Program-made: the position numbers and the translations under genes
Shown: piece after piece, positions 24,633-38,369 of the stretch
Numbering within the stretch: the first letter of the stretch is position 1
Layout: each line of letters begins with the position of its first letter
Notes under the pieces: generated by a model
What the model was told of the DNA's origin: nothing
The model's database searches: none
Seen by the model: the letters and a program-made list of their open reading frames with translations, nothing else
Source: Ceratodon purpureus
Taxonomy: Eukaryota > Streptophyta > Bryopsida > Pseudoditrichales > Ditrichaceae
NCBI GenBank assembly: GCA_014871385.1
Contig: CM026423.1
Location: 23,049,067-23,113,066, forward strand
Length of the DNA: 64,000 bases
Direction: 5' to 3'

Positions 24633-25070
24633 GGGCATCCCCAATCGATTCACGTCAAGCAGCCCCTCCAACGGCGCTTGGCGTGACTACTTCGTGAAGC
24701 ACATCATTTTAGAGTGTGAAACGCCCCAATGGTTTAGCATGGAGGGTGTCCCGGGATCAAGTCCCGGTGCCGACGAGGAGGGTGCGCGTTGGCTGCGCAT
24801 CGCCAAGGGCGTGCGGGCCCGGTGGTGGACCCTTGGTGTCAGGGAGCCCCGGCCAATGCGTGGGCTGATGCAAGCATTTATTAGTTTGGCGTTTGCTTGG
24901 CGTGTCGAAATTATCTCCCGGCATATGGAGAAAATTTGATGTGACCGGGGCTGTATGGCGGGGTCGCGCTAGGATAGCGTGGACATTGGAGAGACTATTG
25001 GGGTCTTTTTTTTTTAGCGGCTCGGCATATTGCGTTAGCGTGGCTGTATGGTGCCCGATTGGGGATGCTC
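24633..25070. mobile_element. 438-bp Harbinger-type MITE with TAA duplication
   Basis: Starts GGGCATCCCCAATCG and ends CGATTGGGGATGCTC, 15-bp inverted repeats with one mismatch, flanked by TAA at 24630-24632 and 25071-25073. The internal GC-rich sequence has no gene. It is bordered on both sides by further GGGGATGCTCT ends (24620, 25230), so it seems nested in or next to relatives. Confidence 0.85.
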
Positions 25071-25073
25071 TAA

Positions 25074-25236
25074 TGGGCTGAAATTTAGAGATCAACGGCC
25101 TTATAGAGGTCGTAGCTTGGATGAGAAAGGTGTTTAGAGGTCACCACTGGGAGCTTAGAGGACCCTTAAGCCTTTAACCCCGATGAAGCGGGATGGAGGT
25201 TTAAGGGCTTAGGGGTCGACTGGGGATGCTCTGAGT
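25074..25236. mobile_element. fragment of a related GGGGATGCTC-end MITE
   Basis: Ends GTCGACTGGGGATGCTCTGAG. Inside are repeated TTAGAGGTC/TTAGAGGACC words typical of such elements. The matching left end may be the ACTGGGGATGCTCT copy at 24617-24630 or may be lost. Confidence 0.4.
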
Positions 25237-27453
25237 GCGGAAGGTTCGGTTTAGAGGAGAAAGTCGTGGTTTTAGAGAGTTTTTAGATTTTAGGTTGTTG
25301 AAATGTGTTCATGGGTTTTGATATGTCAGGAGGGATACGCAGCGTGGTTAGTGTGGAGAATGCAGTGAGTTGAGGATGTGGATCAATGTGGCGGGTTGAG
25401 TGTTTCCGGCAGCGAGAGGTTTGGGAGTTCATGGCATTTTTTGAGTTTATGGAATTGTTTGGTTTTGTTTTGTTAACTTGTTCTGAGGGTCGTAACAGAG
25501 ATTAAGTGCTGGGGAGTGGTTCACCGCGCGAGTGTCAGCCTGCGGCCTTTTCCACATCGCTTACCCTAGTGCCCATCTGGTCGCACTTGTTCAGGTAAGT
25601 TAAGTTCTCTAGTTGGAGTTTGATCAGGTTCTTTTGTTCGTGAGTTTGGGTTTTGACAATGGAGATACTTGAAGTCGTGAAGTTGTTATATGCTTGTGTC
25701 TAAGCTGGACCAAATGGCGGAGGTAGGGCTTTCGTATTTGATTTTTGTCTATTTGCTGATCCATGACCTGGTTCCTCAATGTTCACAGTTACAGGAGTTC
25801 ATCGTTGGGTTTTCTTGTTCCGAGAATGCAGCCATTGTCGTCGATGTGGTGTGTGGACTCGTCACATGCAACCTGGTCACTTTATGTATCACTTCTCCAA
25901 CAAACAACAGTACAATGGTACGTGTTTTGTAAAGAGTGGATGTTTGTTGTTCTCTGCTTGCTTGAAGAAGTGTGGACTCTTAAGGCTCTTGGGTATTTCA
26001 TTTAAACTTTGTTAGCTACATTAAACATTGGACTTACACTTTTGGTTTCTGTGGAATGCAACAGCTTATGTTCATCATAATACAACATATACAACTTTTG
26101 GAGTGCAAACAGTATGTGGGACACACTATTCCTGAAGTTAAGTGACTAGGCATCGCTCCTGCAGTAAACAAGAGTTTCAAAGGTACGTGTTTTGCATTAT
26201 GATTTACACCTGGATCCGCAAGGGGAGAAATGCTTTGCAGACGTCATCGCTATAACAAACTTTCGACATAACAAACTACCTCGTCTTTCCTGACGCAGAT
26301 AGAAACTGAACAAGGAGAAGCAATTGCTGGATCATAGGTCTGTTGCCTTGAACAGCCTGGAGCTGAAACAGACTTTAGCTAAACAGCAAGAGGAGCACCG
26401 CGGAAAAGAATTGCACTTGCGCTGGACGGTGATTTTCCTTCCCCTTATCTCGTTAACGTTACATACACCTGCACATTGTACACGGTGCAAGGATTATCAA
26501 ATGTATAATGAAGGCCTAAGTCAGCGTTAATTCTTTCTCACATCACTAAAATCATCTAATCTGAAACATTTCTCAGATCAATCGGTTGCGAGCAATGAAC
26601 GAGGATTTGACAAGGCAAGCGCTGGAGATGCAAGACGAGGAGATGCTGGATATAGCTCCATTCTCGCCTCCGGTGGCATATTACTGTGTCCTACATGGTT
26701 ACCTCGAATGTGTGTTCAAAAATTTACATATACTCACACAGCAACACCATAGACTAATCAAAACAGACGTTTTTAACTAAAAACTCAAAAAGATTTTAGC
26801 TAAGTTAAGAAAACAAACTTACAAAAAACAACCGTAACATACAGGAGAAACGCCGATGAGATATTGCTCGTCGCAAACACGAGCAGCCCCACCTTCCACC
26901 ACGGCAACAGAACTTTTCATCTAGTTTTCAAAACTGATTTTGAAATTTTGAAAATTTCAGAACCGGTCGCTCGTTGGCTGCTTGTTTACGCTGAGGGCGA
27001 ATATCATATGTGAGTTGACGGGTAACTCTCATCAAATGCAGTAACAAGGGATATGACCTGTTAAGGGAATTACAATCGTTCACACCATGCAGGCTAGAAT
27101 TGGGAAATCACAGTGTATGTACAGGCCTCAATGCATGTAACTGATGGCTTAGACCCTCACATTGAAACGGCGTAAACAAAGCCAATATTGTGAATTCACT
27201 TTTGTGCTTTATTCTGGTCGTCACGAATTTTACATTCCAATTACAAGCCATTATTCTCATCGCTTGGGCCGCGGAAAAGAATCTTTGCACAAAGCCTCCG
27301 TCAAACCCCCAAACTTCTAACAACCAGGTTATAGATGCCGTCAACTCTTTCTACAATCTCATCACCGCTAATTTCGACGAGAAAAAACGAAACAAACAAA
27401 ACAGAGCCTCTCTCGAGAGCTTCTTCTACCCTTCCACATCAGAGAAAGTCAAT
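25237..27453. other. intergenic DNA with possible unassigned plus-strand exons
   Basis: Three stretches look exon-like. About 25791-25917 has a CAG acceptor and GTACGT donor and encodes a Cys/His-rich segment (ECSHCRRCGVWTRHMQPGHF). About 26310-26429 encodes KLNKEKQLLDHRSVALN, coiled-coil-like, with a GTGATT donor. About 26578-26680 begins after CTCAG and encodes INRLRAMNEDLTRQALEMQD. I could not connect the first to the others in phase, so no gene is claimed. The rest shows nothing. Confidence 0.3.
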
Positions 27454-29165
27454 TTACATCATCAGCGCAGCGGCAAGAGCTCCAGACAGCGCGAAGGCCC
27501 ATGTTCCGATGGCAAGGCCGGATGCACCATTGGTACCAACACCTGCTCGAAACACACAATGATCAATGACCATTCTTGTCTGAAATACCATCCTCCTTTC
27601 GAACCAGAGACTAAGGTGACAAAGCTCAAGTTTATACCACAAATCTTTTGACGTACCTGGAGTAGGAGCGTTAGCATCGTAAACAGGGATGGCTGACAAG
27701 TTGGAACTTGGAAGCAACACATGGTTGACGATATGCACTATGGAGTTGCACACACGCACATCGGCCGTTACGACTGTTGCATTGGTGGCATTTCCAATAA
27801 ACGTCACTGAAGTCTGCATTTCCAATTTACAACTCTAATAAGAACAATGAATCTCCCATGTAAACAGAACCGACACAATAACAAACGGCCATCCACACTC
27901 AACTGTTGAGAAAAGGTTAGTTGTTACTGTGTTACATAACCGTTGCCAAGTTTGCATGCCTACCGTGGTGGGCGTGGGGTTGGTCTTGGAGACGGTCAAG
28001 TTGTATCCTTGAAGGCTGGTAGGCACGTTCTGTCCATTGGTGAGCTGCGCAGCCGTCACGGCGGCGAGAGGGATAATGTGGTACTCAAGAATGCTTCCAG
28101 CGCGGTTTTCACTGTTGCTAGCCCTAAAAGCATTAACATGCAAAAAAATCAACTCTAATCAAGGTAGAAAACAATCATTAGAAATAGCTTGCTTAAATCT
28201 TAGAGAAGTCTATATGTTATAACAGAAGGAGATCGGATCGATCTGACAGCAGTTGGGATGGGCATACAGGCAGTGACTTACTGTCCAGTAACCTGTTGCA
28301 AAGAGACGTTGTTGCGTTGAAGAAGTTCGTACAAGCCTCCCGTACCGTTAAAGGCCGCGTTGTTGGGGGCGAGAATGGTGACGTTGTCAGTCGTGTTGAG
28401 CTTATTAGCCAGGTTAGAGTTTTGAATGAGTTTTGCGAGCTCCGCCAAGTTCGGGTTTGCGGCCACGGCTTGAAGCAAAGTGGTGTTACACTGCAACAGG
28501 AACCAAACCGTAATGCCTAAATGTTAGAAACCATGTATTTCGTCCAATAAACATGCCTCATGATAGCACTGGAAAAAATTATAACCCAGCTCTTCACATG
28601 CACTATCCGTAGCTAACACTAATCCCTCAATAACCATGTAAGCATTTCTCAAATTCAACCAAAATTAATGCCCCAATTCCTTCAAACGAGAGACTACAAT
28701 AAGCCGGCAGTTTAATGATCTAGGATTCACTAACCGTTAGCGAAGATGGTTTTACAGATTTTTATCCCTGTTCCTACTGTTTGCAAATGGCCCACCGTAC
28801 TGCTGATTACTGAATGTGATATCCAAGAAATAACCTTCTCAGAAGGCTAAGGAAGCTAGTATTATTCACATTCAACTTAAAAATACTCCCAAAAATCACC
28901 ACAAACAGCCCAAACGTGATATTCATACTCCATTTCGAACGGTAGAGCGCATGCACTGCTCAAAATGATCTTCAGCATTTCGAAATCTACCGGTACATGC
29001 TCCTACCGCAATCATGTCAATGATTCCGTGTCCAACTAACTGAATGCACTTCAATGGTTACAAGTGCTAGTTTCCTGTTACCTGGGTTTGTGCATGAGCT
29101 GGAGCAACAACCAGCATCATTACTACGGCGAGGACACAGCTCCGGACTGCCAATGCGTACGCCAT
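27454..29165 (-). CDS. fasciclin-like (FAS1) secreted, probably GPI-anchored protein, five exons
   Basis: Exons on the minus strand: 29165-29082, 28490-28282, 28123-27964, 27813-27657, 27542-27454. All introns are GT-AG and phases agree, giving 232 residues. Residues 1-25 are a signal peptide (VLAVVMMLVVAPAHA). One FAS1 domain follows with the H1-like motif NVTILAPNNAAF, YHIIPLAAVTAAQL and the H2-like end NSIVHIVNHVLLP. N-glycosylation sequons are frequent (NTT, NVT, NGT, NAT). After a short Ala/Pro stretch (YDANAPTPG) comes a hydrophobic C-terminus (LAIGTWAFALSGALAAALMM), a good GPI-anchor signal. FAS1 proteins act in cell adhesion and wall structure at the plasma membrane. The Ala/Pro region is small for a classical arabinogalactan protein. 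Confidence 0.9.
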
Positions 29166-32100
29166 TGCAAATCTTTGAAGTAAGAAGTCTAGGGATAATG
29201 AGATGCGGAGGCTGGCAACTATGGTGGTGATGGATTACGCAGCAGACTGGGAATGCTTTTGAAGGCTGCTAGAAAGATGAGCGCTACAATGTGGAAATTA
29301 ATGGGATGACGTGGGAAGCGGCGATTTGCAGCATGAGGAATGGAGCTCCACTTGGCAGTGCTAGAATGGATCTGTGCTGGCTTATCCGAGTGATCAGTTT
29401 TCCTTACACCTCAAGTGAAACGCAAATGTATTCGAAAACAAGTTTTGCAGGAAAGACTTCCAAAGTTGCATCGAAATAGCAGGATCGGTTCGGAACGTTG
29501 TTACCACGATGGATGTAAATTTGCTCAAAGCATTGATCATGAAGATACTAAACTCATTTGGATGGTGGAAAATTTTATAAGTTTATTTGAAAATTTGTAC
29601 TCGGTTACAGCAGCTTCGGCACAGTAATTTAGACATCGGCTCAAAGGTACACGGGGTGAGCAAGATGCCAGATTGGATGCAACTTTCGTATATGTACATG
29701 AAAGTAATAAGATAGAGATCGTCTTTTGAGCCTGACTAGGTGGCTTCATCCCTCCCTGCCAGGCACGCATTGACTCACTCCCGAGGTGATAGTTGTTGGC
29801 ATTGTTAAGTCTATGTAATTTAAACATATCTTCCGACAATTGGGCATGGAGTTGCACCCACATTCAGATAAGAATGTCACGCAGTTCCATTATATTGCAG
29901 GCATTGCAGGCACCGACCATGACTGAGTCACCATTTTTGTCTTCAATATAAATTAACTAAAGAAATTACATGAAATCTTTTGGAATTGACAACATCGATC
30001 AGCCTGCAGTGATTCAGACGGGGCATTTACATCAGGCACTGGTGAACATTTTTCACACTGCCAGGCCAGGATCATGTGTCAGTCATCGGACAAGCGCAGG
30101 TATGGAATTGACGGGCTGGTGATGGCCCATTCCGGGAATGAACTGGTGTTTGGAGTGGCTCTCGGCACTGTGGTCATGTAGCCAGTCTGTGCGTCTCTGT
30201 AACGCCAACACTTGGAGCCCTGATATGTAAAGGGATGTGTGACGCCAAATTAAGGTGTGTTGGATAAGGAAGGGTGGCACTGGCATGCATCATCCACAAG
30301 CCTGTCCAGTGTCGAATGATCATGACCCATTCCTGAGTGCCATGTGGCACGCACTTGTGTGGAACATGATACTTGAGTCATAGAAAGTTTCCATTCGGAA
30401 CGGGACTCATTATTCGTACGCACAGCTTTTGGCACAAATTGCACATATTGTGACTCACCACACTGTACGTGCATCTAAATGTACCACTTTTATAGAGTAA
30501 ATTCCCATTATTGTGTAAGTCTCATGGTTGTGTTAAAAAGAATCATTATAAACCAATGCAAGTGAAAGTGTCAATTATGGAACAATATTGAATTACTTCG
30601 GAATTTTTATAATTTGATCTCCAACTTGATAAATATGGTTGTAAATTGCTTAGCCACTTCCAAATTAGGATTTAGAAAGTTCAGAAAGCTTAGAAAGGTT
30701 TAGGATTTTGAATTTACACTTGGTGGTTTGATTTCAAAGGTCAAGGAAGCATAAGATGAAGTAAAGTGACATTTTTTCCTAGATGACACTAAAAGTGTTA
30801 TAAATTTCTTTTTTCTAAAATTATAATTCAATACATTTCATTAAAGAGGCCTAGCTAAAATCATATAAAAGTTGTATTAATATTGATCGGATTCAAGAGG
30901 AATCAAAAATGTGAATTATCAACATCCACTACATGTACATGGAATAATTCAATAATTTCAAAATTCAAATATGTAAAAATAACTATAATCAAAGTTTTAA
31001 CACCTAAAAGACAATTGTCTTTTTTATGAACAATTAGAATTTTAGGTAGGTTCTTAACCCCTAAAGTTCTTTGAATATGTTTCCAAGAAATGAGTCAAGA
31101 ACTGCCATTTATATGTCATATGGTGTGTAGAAAATAAATGTAAATTTAAAGAATTTTAACCGTTAAATCTAAGAACAAAATATTATTTGGATGTGGAAAA
31201 AGAAATGAACATCTTTGACCGTACGGATTGCTAGATTTTTGCATTCAAAGTTTAAAAAATGTTTTTTTTGCTAGACCTTGCCCGAGGGGATCGTTTGACT
31301 GCTTGTGGTATGAGATTTTTACACCAAGAAGGTTGGAGTTTTTGGAAATTCAGATTGCCCTATACGTAAGGTACATGTGTACCAAAAATGAGACAATTAG
31401 CACAATTACAACCCATCGAAATAAATACTGCAATCACGACATGCTGTATGTTCTCCTACTACAAAGTTTTAGGTTTTTATTTTCTTGTGAAGTAAGATGT
31501 TCAGAAAAGAACTATCCAAATGGTGAAATAATAACAAAGACCGTTGCATTGCCAAAAAAAAAATTAAAAAAAAAAAAAAACCTAAAATGTGGTAAAAGAT
31601 CAATAAAAATCATATTTTTTCAGAAAAAAAACAACTAGGTAGGGAGTGAAGGGTCACGGTGCTGAGGCTGGGGGCGTCCTCAACAGTTGAGACCCGACAC
31701 CCCCTAATCCCGCCCAACAGACCCTCTGCTCCCGCCCATGGTCTATCCAACTCGGCCCCTCCTCTCTCCTCGACCCGGGCAGGCTCCCATGACCCGCTGC
31801 CGCTTAGCTCGCAGGTTTGTAGTCTCGCCCCGCTCTGGCCCTGCTGCCGCCACAAAATAGGTCTGACGACCCCCTTGGGTGGAAGTACACTAGAGGTAGT
31901 GCAATTTTGGCAAAACTCCACTGTACCATTCAGACCTTTTAGTACTAAAGTGTACAATAAGTACTCTAACTTACTCAAATCTGAGCCGTTGAAATTCCTT
32001 GAAAGAAGCGGGGTTAGGCGATTGGTATCAGCCAATGAGGATAGTCTATTCTGACACTAGGGATTCGCTTTGATTTAGATCCATATGGGCCAGCACATCT

Positions 32101-34853
32101 CGACATGACATGTGGCGGAATCCAAATACATGGAGTGGCGGGAGTTGATGTCCAGCCTCGGCGGCAGGATCTGCGATTCATTGAAGCATTTAGCATCCTA
32201 GCCTTAGACAAGGTTTCTGAGATTGGTCATTTGATTACAATCATCTTTTGAATGTGCAATCATCCTACTCCTAAAAACTGTATATTTGTTAAAGGCCTCA
32301 GAGTTATGGACTTGTCTCCACTTCAGGTTTTTTTTAGATGAACTTGGGATGAAGTCTAGTTCAGTCAAGTGATTGGTTGTTTGAAGCATTCCAGAATACT
32401 ATACAAGCTATTGAATTTAAATTATAGCATGGCTCTAATAAGATTTTCTTTTCAATATGTTGTTATAAAAAAAATATAAATTGAAAACCATGATTGTTGA
32501 TTATTTATACACTTGTTTTTTTAGAATTGTATATGGTTCCTAATTTAGCATCTTGAAAATAAACCTCCATACGTTGAATTGAGAGTTTTTTCTAGAATTC
32601 ATCATTTTATAAAAGAGAACCTGAGAAGTTGAGCTGTTAGCATGGTGGAAAAGGAGAATGCAAGAAAGTACTCTATATAGCATGTTCATTTTTGGGTTTT
32701 TGAATTTTTTTTGTGTATAGCTTTTTGAAGTCGTTTTAATAATAGAAAAATTTAAAAATTGAAATATGGACATCAATTCCTTCCCCCCGCCCCCTAAAAT
32801 TAAATATTAACTATTAAAATTAAAGAAGGAAAAAATTGAAAGGAAAAAAACTTAGAAGAAGTAAACAAAAATAATAGAAGGATAAATAAAGTAGAAACAA
32901 ATATGAAATATGGTGATAAAAGAACAAAGGGGAAAAAATTTAAAAAGAGAAGAAAAAATAAAATAAAATAGAAGGGTAAAAAAAAAGGTTGCAAATATGA
33001 AATACGGTACTATAAGACATCTGGAAGAAAAATAAATAAAAGTAGGACACAGAAAGATGTCTAAGAAAAAAGGGAATGAAATATTAAAATAAAAGAAGGT
33101 GAGAAAAAAAAAATGAACGATCTTATGAAGAAAAAAAAAGAAAAAAAATATTAAATAAGAGATGGTCAAAAAAGAAAAAAAGAAAAAGTTTAATTAAATT
33201 TAAAAAAATGAAAAAAATTAGTTGAAGGATGAAGGAATACCCTATTGAAGTGTGATGTAATAGAGAAATGAAACATTATTCATCAGAGTTATGGATGCCA
33301 GTGGATTCTTAACATAGCAATTTGAAAATAGAATATTCTAAAATGATGGTAGATTTGTTTATATGTAATTTTTTCTTAAAATAAGGCATGATGGAAAAAT
33401 TTAATGTGAAAAATTAACCTATGAGATAGTTAATATTTTCATTTAACATGTACAGCTACTTTAAGATATTTAATTGATAGGAAAATAAATTTAAAAAATA
33501 AATGAATGAACGTCATTTTCTGCGCCCCTTCTTAAGAGTTGATATGATATATTAAGAAAGAAGAATTAAAAACAAAATAGATCAAGATTGTTAGAGAAAA
33601 TTATAAAAAATAATAGATCAAGATTATTTCTTCCCCCCTTTAAATAAAATATGAAACATTAAAAGAAATAGAAGAATTGAAAGAAATGAAAAGGACATTT
33701 CTTCAAGGATGAAAGAACAAGATATTGTAGAAATTACTTTATATATGTTGTTCATTTTTTATTTTTTTATTTCATTGTAATCTATTTTAAGTTTTTTTGA
33801 TGATAAAAATTTAAAAAAAAACATCAATGGATGAACATTAAATAAGGTGGAAAACTAGAAAAGAAATAATTAAAAAAAATGAACGTTCCTTCAAGGAGAA
33901 TATGAGAAGGTATTGAAGTGTGGCATAATTGTGAATTCAAATTGAAGTAAAAGAATTTTAGTTGGTTTTCATTTACGGCTACTTCAAGTGATTTTAATTA
34001 AAAAGCAGTACACACCAAAATAACAATTTAGATACCTCAATCTTATTTTCTAAAAAAAGGAGAGAAATAAAAAATTGAAATGATGAATGAACAAATTCAT
34101 TTGAAATTGTTTTTTTTAAGGTATTAGACAAATTTAATTCTAAGATGAGATAATTCTTAGAGACATTTTTTCATGCATTCTAGTAGCGATATACTTATGA
34201 AATTGAAAATAAAGTGTAGTAAATATTTTGTTATTTTTGGACAACAAAACCATAGTGTATAATGTCATTGCGAAAACAAAGAACATTTATTTAAACATTC
34301 ACATGTACGTTAAAACATACAACAATTTCTAAGAGCACGTTTATAAATTCTTGGGGATTTTTTTGAAAATGGTGAGGTTTTAAACTAGTGAGGTTTAGGA
34401 TAGGAGAGAATTAAGTGTGGGAGTATAGTAGCAAAATGTCAATTAATGTTGACACGCAGGCTGGAGGCTAGAAAAATTAGAGGTGACGACTTAGAAACGG
34501 CGGGAATTCATTACTCGAATTGGTGACCGGCGGTCACCAGTTACTGCAGGTGGAGAGTGTACTGATGACCGGTGACTGGCGGTGTGGAGTGCTGGGTGAC
34601 CGGTGGTTGGGGGTGACCTTCGTCTTGCACCTTTGGAGCTGGGGTCGGGACTGATGTTGTTGTGGAGGGGGAAGAAGCTCCGAGCTCCGCCTGTGGAGGA
34701 TGCTGGTTGTGTCGAGAATTGCAATGTTGAGAGGGGAGGTTGGTTTAGGGAGATTGTGAGGGTCTTAGGGTTTAGGGTCTCAGGGTTTTGTGAGGAGAAG
34801 GGGTTTAGGGGGTGGCAGTGGGTGTAGCCAGACCTTTGGCAGGTGGGGTAGTG
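29166..34853. other. long AT-rich intergenic region, no gene seen
   Basis: From about 30500 the sequence is strongly AT-rich, with purine (A/G) strand bias at 32780-33250 and poly-A/T runs near 31550. A GC-rich island at 31660-31870 has no recognised gene. Open frames encode only Phe/Leu/Lys low complexity. The last 350 bp turn GC-rich and include TTAGGGTTTAGGG telo-box words at about 34766-34815, a possible promoter/5' UTR for the RING-like gene. Confidence 0.5.
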
Positions 34854-37045
34854 ATGGAGCGCAGCGGGAGTGCACGCTCCGGAGATAGGGACAGTGCGCG
34901 GAAGGGGCGGAGTGTTGGAGCGCGAGAGAGGAGGGGTCGAGGGGCAGAACGCGATGAAGACGACGCTAGGAGGGAGGGTCCGCGGAAGAAGGCACGCGGG
35001 TCATCTGCGCAGGAGCCTAAGGCTAAGGAGATCTGGAAGAAGTCAGCTGCAAACCGAGGAGACAGACGAGGCTGGGACGAGGTGGAAGAAGGAGCTGCAG
35101 CGCTGCCGCAGAAGAAGATGGGAGGAGCGACACGAGGTCGAGCACGAAGCCACGACGAGGACGATGGAGAAGAGCAGGCAGTGTCAAAGTCCACCGCGAA
35201 GAAGAAGGAGAAGGGGAATGTACGCTCCGAGAAGGCCTTCAATTGCGTTGAGGACGTCGACGAAGAGATTGAGAGGTTGAAGAAGCCCCCGCGGGAGTTG
35301 AAGAAGGCGGATTTTGCAGGAGAGTATGGACTCTCCAACGAGGGAGACAATCCCCACCACTTTCGTCGAGGCACAGTTTCAAGTGACACGTTGCGCAGGT
35401 TATTTGGAAAGCCATATGGAGATGGAGGCCGTAGTGGATTTTATTGGCAGGGCTGCGAAGTTCAGGAGGTGGTGGACAGGGTGAAATACTTGCACCCGAT
35501 TCTATACCAGCATGAAGAGGAGAAGAATCCGAACCTGATTACAATCAGGTTTGCCGAAGGGATTGCTCTGGAGTACGAGGAAGGAGGGGGTCGAGTGAAT
35601 TGGTGTGCATTCGGGGAGGAGACCAAGAAGCGCTAGAGGAGTAGATACAAGTTGGATAGGGGAAAGCTAGAGGAGCTGCGCAAGAGTATTGCGGAGTCCA
35701 CGGCTGAGGAGGGGAAGATGAAGGTGGACGTGAGAGGGAAGGAATGGCGCGGCATTAAGGTGGAGCCCGGCTGGGAAGGGAAGGTGGAGCAAGGGGACGC
35801 GATGAGGGTGAGGGGTCGTGGAGCACCGGGTGAGTCAAGGGGAGGACTTGAATCCGCCATGGCCTCGGGAGTCTGCTTGCAGGAGGATGCGGCGGCACGT
35901 GCTCCAAGTGGGAGGTTGGCGAAGGAGGCAGTGGAAGAGGGGCTGCAAGATGTGGAGGAGTTAATGCAGGCTATCTTTTTGGAGCAAAAGATTAAGCGGG
36001 AGCTGAAGAAGGAGGCAACAGAACGACTTGACTAAGCCATTTTGAAGAGCAAGCAGTCCGAATGGGGCATGGGACAACTGAGGAAGCAGGAGGAGCAGAA
36101 GACGGCGTTGATCAGAGCACTTGAAGAGGAAGGGGCTGATGTATACAAAGAGAAGATCAAGATGGAGGGAATTCAGGAGCAGCTGGATGAGGAGGAGAAG
36201 ATGGTCGCGGCCGCGAAGAAGGAGCTTGAGGCTGCCGAGGCTGAGATCCAGGTATTAACAAGGGAATTGGAGTCGGGTCAGCTTTAGTTTGATGCCCTTG
36301 CAGCCGAGAAGTTTCAGTTGAAGCAAGGGAGGAGTAGTCTAAACTTTACGCCAAGTCCAATGGTGTATGCGGCTGGGGATTCAATTCTGCCCAGGTTTGA
36401 TTCTTCTGATGAGGCCTCGTTGATCAGGATTACAGCTTGTTGCTTATGTTCCTTCCCATTCCCGTAGAATGACATGGTTGTTACCTCTTGTAGACATTTG
36501 TATCATCCGTTCTGTGCTTCAGTTGTCTTCGTTCGAAGCTGTAAGTGCGTGGCCACAGGGTGTTGGGAGATGTGTCACCCAGATTGGCACCGAAGTTTTG
36601 GTTGGGGAGAGCCACCTGCGGATTTGGTGGAGAAGGCCCGAATGCTTGGACTGGCCGAAGAAAGGAGGAGAGTGATGGAAGACAGAACAAACCAGGCTAA
36701 GGCAAAGGTGCCTTCGGATGGTAAGTTTAAGAGCACATAATTTTCAGACTCTTATTATGTGCTTTGCAATGAATAGTCACTATTGTGCTCTGTAGGGATT
36801 CAAGTGCTTATGTACTTCGAAGCTCACAGTGTAGTATGCCTTTGTTCCACTTCTGTTGAGTTCTAGAAGTTTGTTATAGTAAGGATAACCAGTTTAGTGT
36901 TGGCAAGCAAGGTTGTACACGGTATACTTGTTTAGGTTGCAGTCACTCATCTGATCGTGATCTTAGTTTCAGTTAAGCTTGCACAGTGTATAAGGAGTCC
37001 AATTTCACTAACGGCATGAGACTGAACGTGTATCTTAGTGTCGCA

Positions 37046-37420
37046 GTCTAAATGCAATATGTATACAAGAAGTTGCTTTGATGAATTCCATAGATTATTC
37101 TGTAATGCATAGTACTTGGTGATTTTTGTTAGGCGCTGGAAATGTCATGTTTGTATATTAGTGTCAAGTTCAGTAAATGCAACATGTGTACAAGAAGTTG
37201 CTTTGCAGAATGTGGAGGATTATTGTGTGTTGCATAGTACTTGGTGATTTTGGTTAGGCGCTGGAAATGTCATATTTGTATATTAGGCCTAAATTCAGTA
37301 AATGCAACATGTGTACAAGAAGTTGCTTCGCTGAATGTGGAGGACTATTGTGTATTGCATAGTACTTGGTGACTTTGGTTAGGCGCTGGAAATGTCATAT
37401 TTTTAAATTAGACCTAATCT
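37046..37420. repeat. 125-bp tandem repeat, three copies, in an intron
   Basis: ACAAGAAGTTGCTT recurs at 37065, 37190 and 37315, each followed by TGCATAGTACTTGGTGA and GGTTAGGCGCTGGAAATGTC-like words. It lies inside the likely intron of the RING-like gene. Confidence 0.85.
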
Positions 37421-38369
37421 TCAGGTACATGCGGCTACTTAGAGTAAGTATCTTATGTACTCCATGTGGCTGAAATGTACTTACGGTGCTGTACACAGAC
37501 GACATTATACTTGACGAAGCTACAACAGGTATTTCTTGTCTTTATTTAACTTGGCACTAGAAGTCCTACGTGGTAAACATAGATTGAGTCCTGGTCCTAC
37601 AGTACTTTCAGAATTGCGGACCTGTACAAATGGTCGAGCAGTTCAAATCCAATACATAGTGATAGTACTGGTTCATTTGTGGGGGTCGACTGAAATTACA
37701 TTATGTACTATTTGTATAGACTCTAATCTAGTGTGTCGTGGCAGGTTCTAGCCTCTGATTTGCATCACCAAAGAAGGCCTTCAAGAGCGCGGGACTAACA
37801 TTCGAAGGGGAGACAAGTCAGGCAGCATGCTCTGGAGGCGTGCCTCAGGAGTTTGGTGGAGTGCCGCACCGAATTCTGAGGGGCGACAGCATACGCTCAA
37901 GAGATGAACCAAGGTTGGAGAAGCCGGTGGAGAAGGTGGTCATGGAGGCTCTCGCGGAGTGCACTCACTTGAAGGGGTCTGAACCAGACCTGGAGTCGAG
38001 GGAGGATTCTTCAGATGACAAAGAGCCGACGGTCAAGATGTCCCCCCTACGTTCGAGCTCCGGCACTACCGTAGAGGGTTCGGGTTCGGATGGAAGCTTG
38101 TCTGATGATGAGTCGTCTGAAGAGGGGACAGAGGAGGGAGGAGACGACAACATCAGTGTGGAGGTGCGCCCTTCATAGCCAGCCCGAAGAAAAGGCAGCC
38201 TACAACAGCTAGCCAGGGAAGGGGATGTAGAAGAGCAGGTGGAAGAGCAGGATGATGTAGAAGTGATGAGTCCCCAGGAAGAAGGAGGGGGTCAGGGTGA
38301 TCGGGCTGTTGCTGTTGGTGTTGGTGTCAGTGGGAGCGGGAAGAAGGCGGATCAAGGTGCCGGCGTCGT

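Noticed and set aside
24725-24775. tRNA-like B-box and T-arm (CCGGGATCAAGTCCCGG), suggesting a tRNA or SINE
   Set aside because: The A-box to B-box distance is too short, no acceptor stem pairs, and the sequence lies inside a clear Harbinger MITE.
31610-32054. ORFs on both strands in a small GC-rich island
   Set aside because: No domain, no splice partners and equal openness on both strands.
32780-34300. Phe/Leu-rich minus-strand frames looking like membrane proteins
   Set aside because: They arise from A/G-rich low-complexity DNA, with no start context or conserved pattern.
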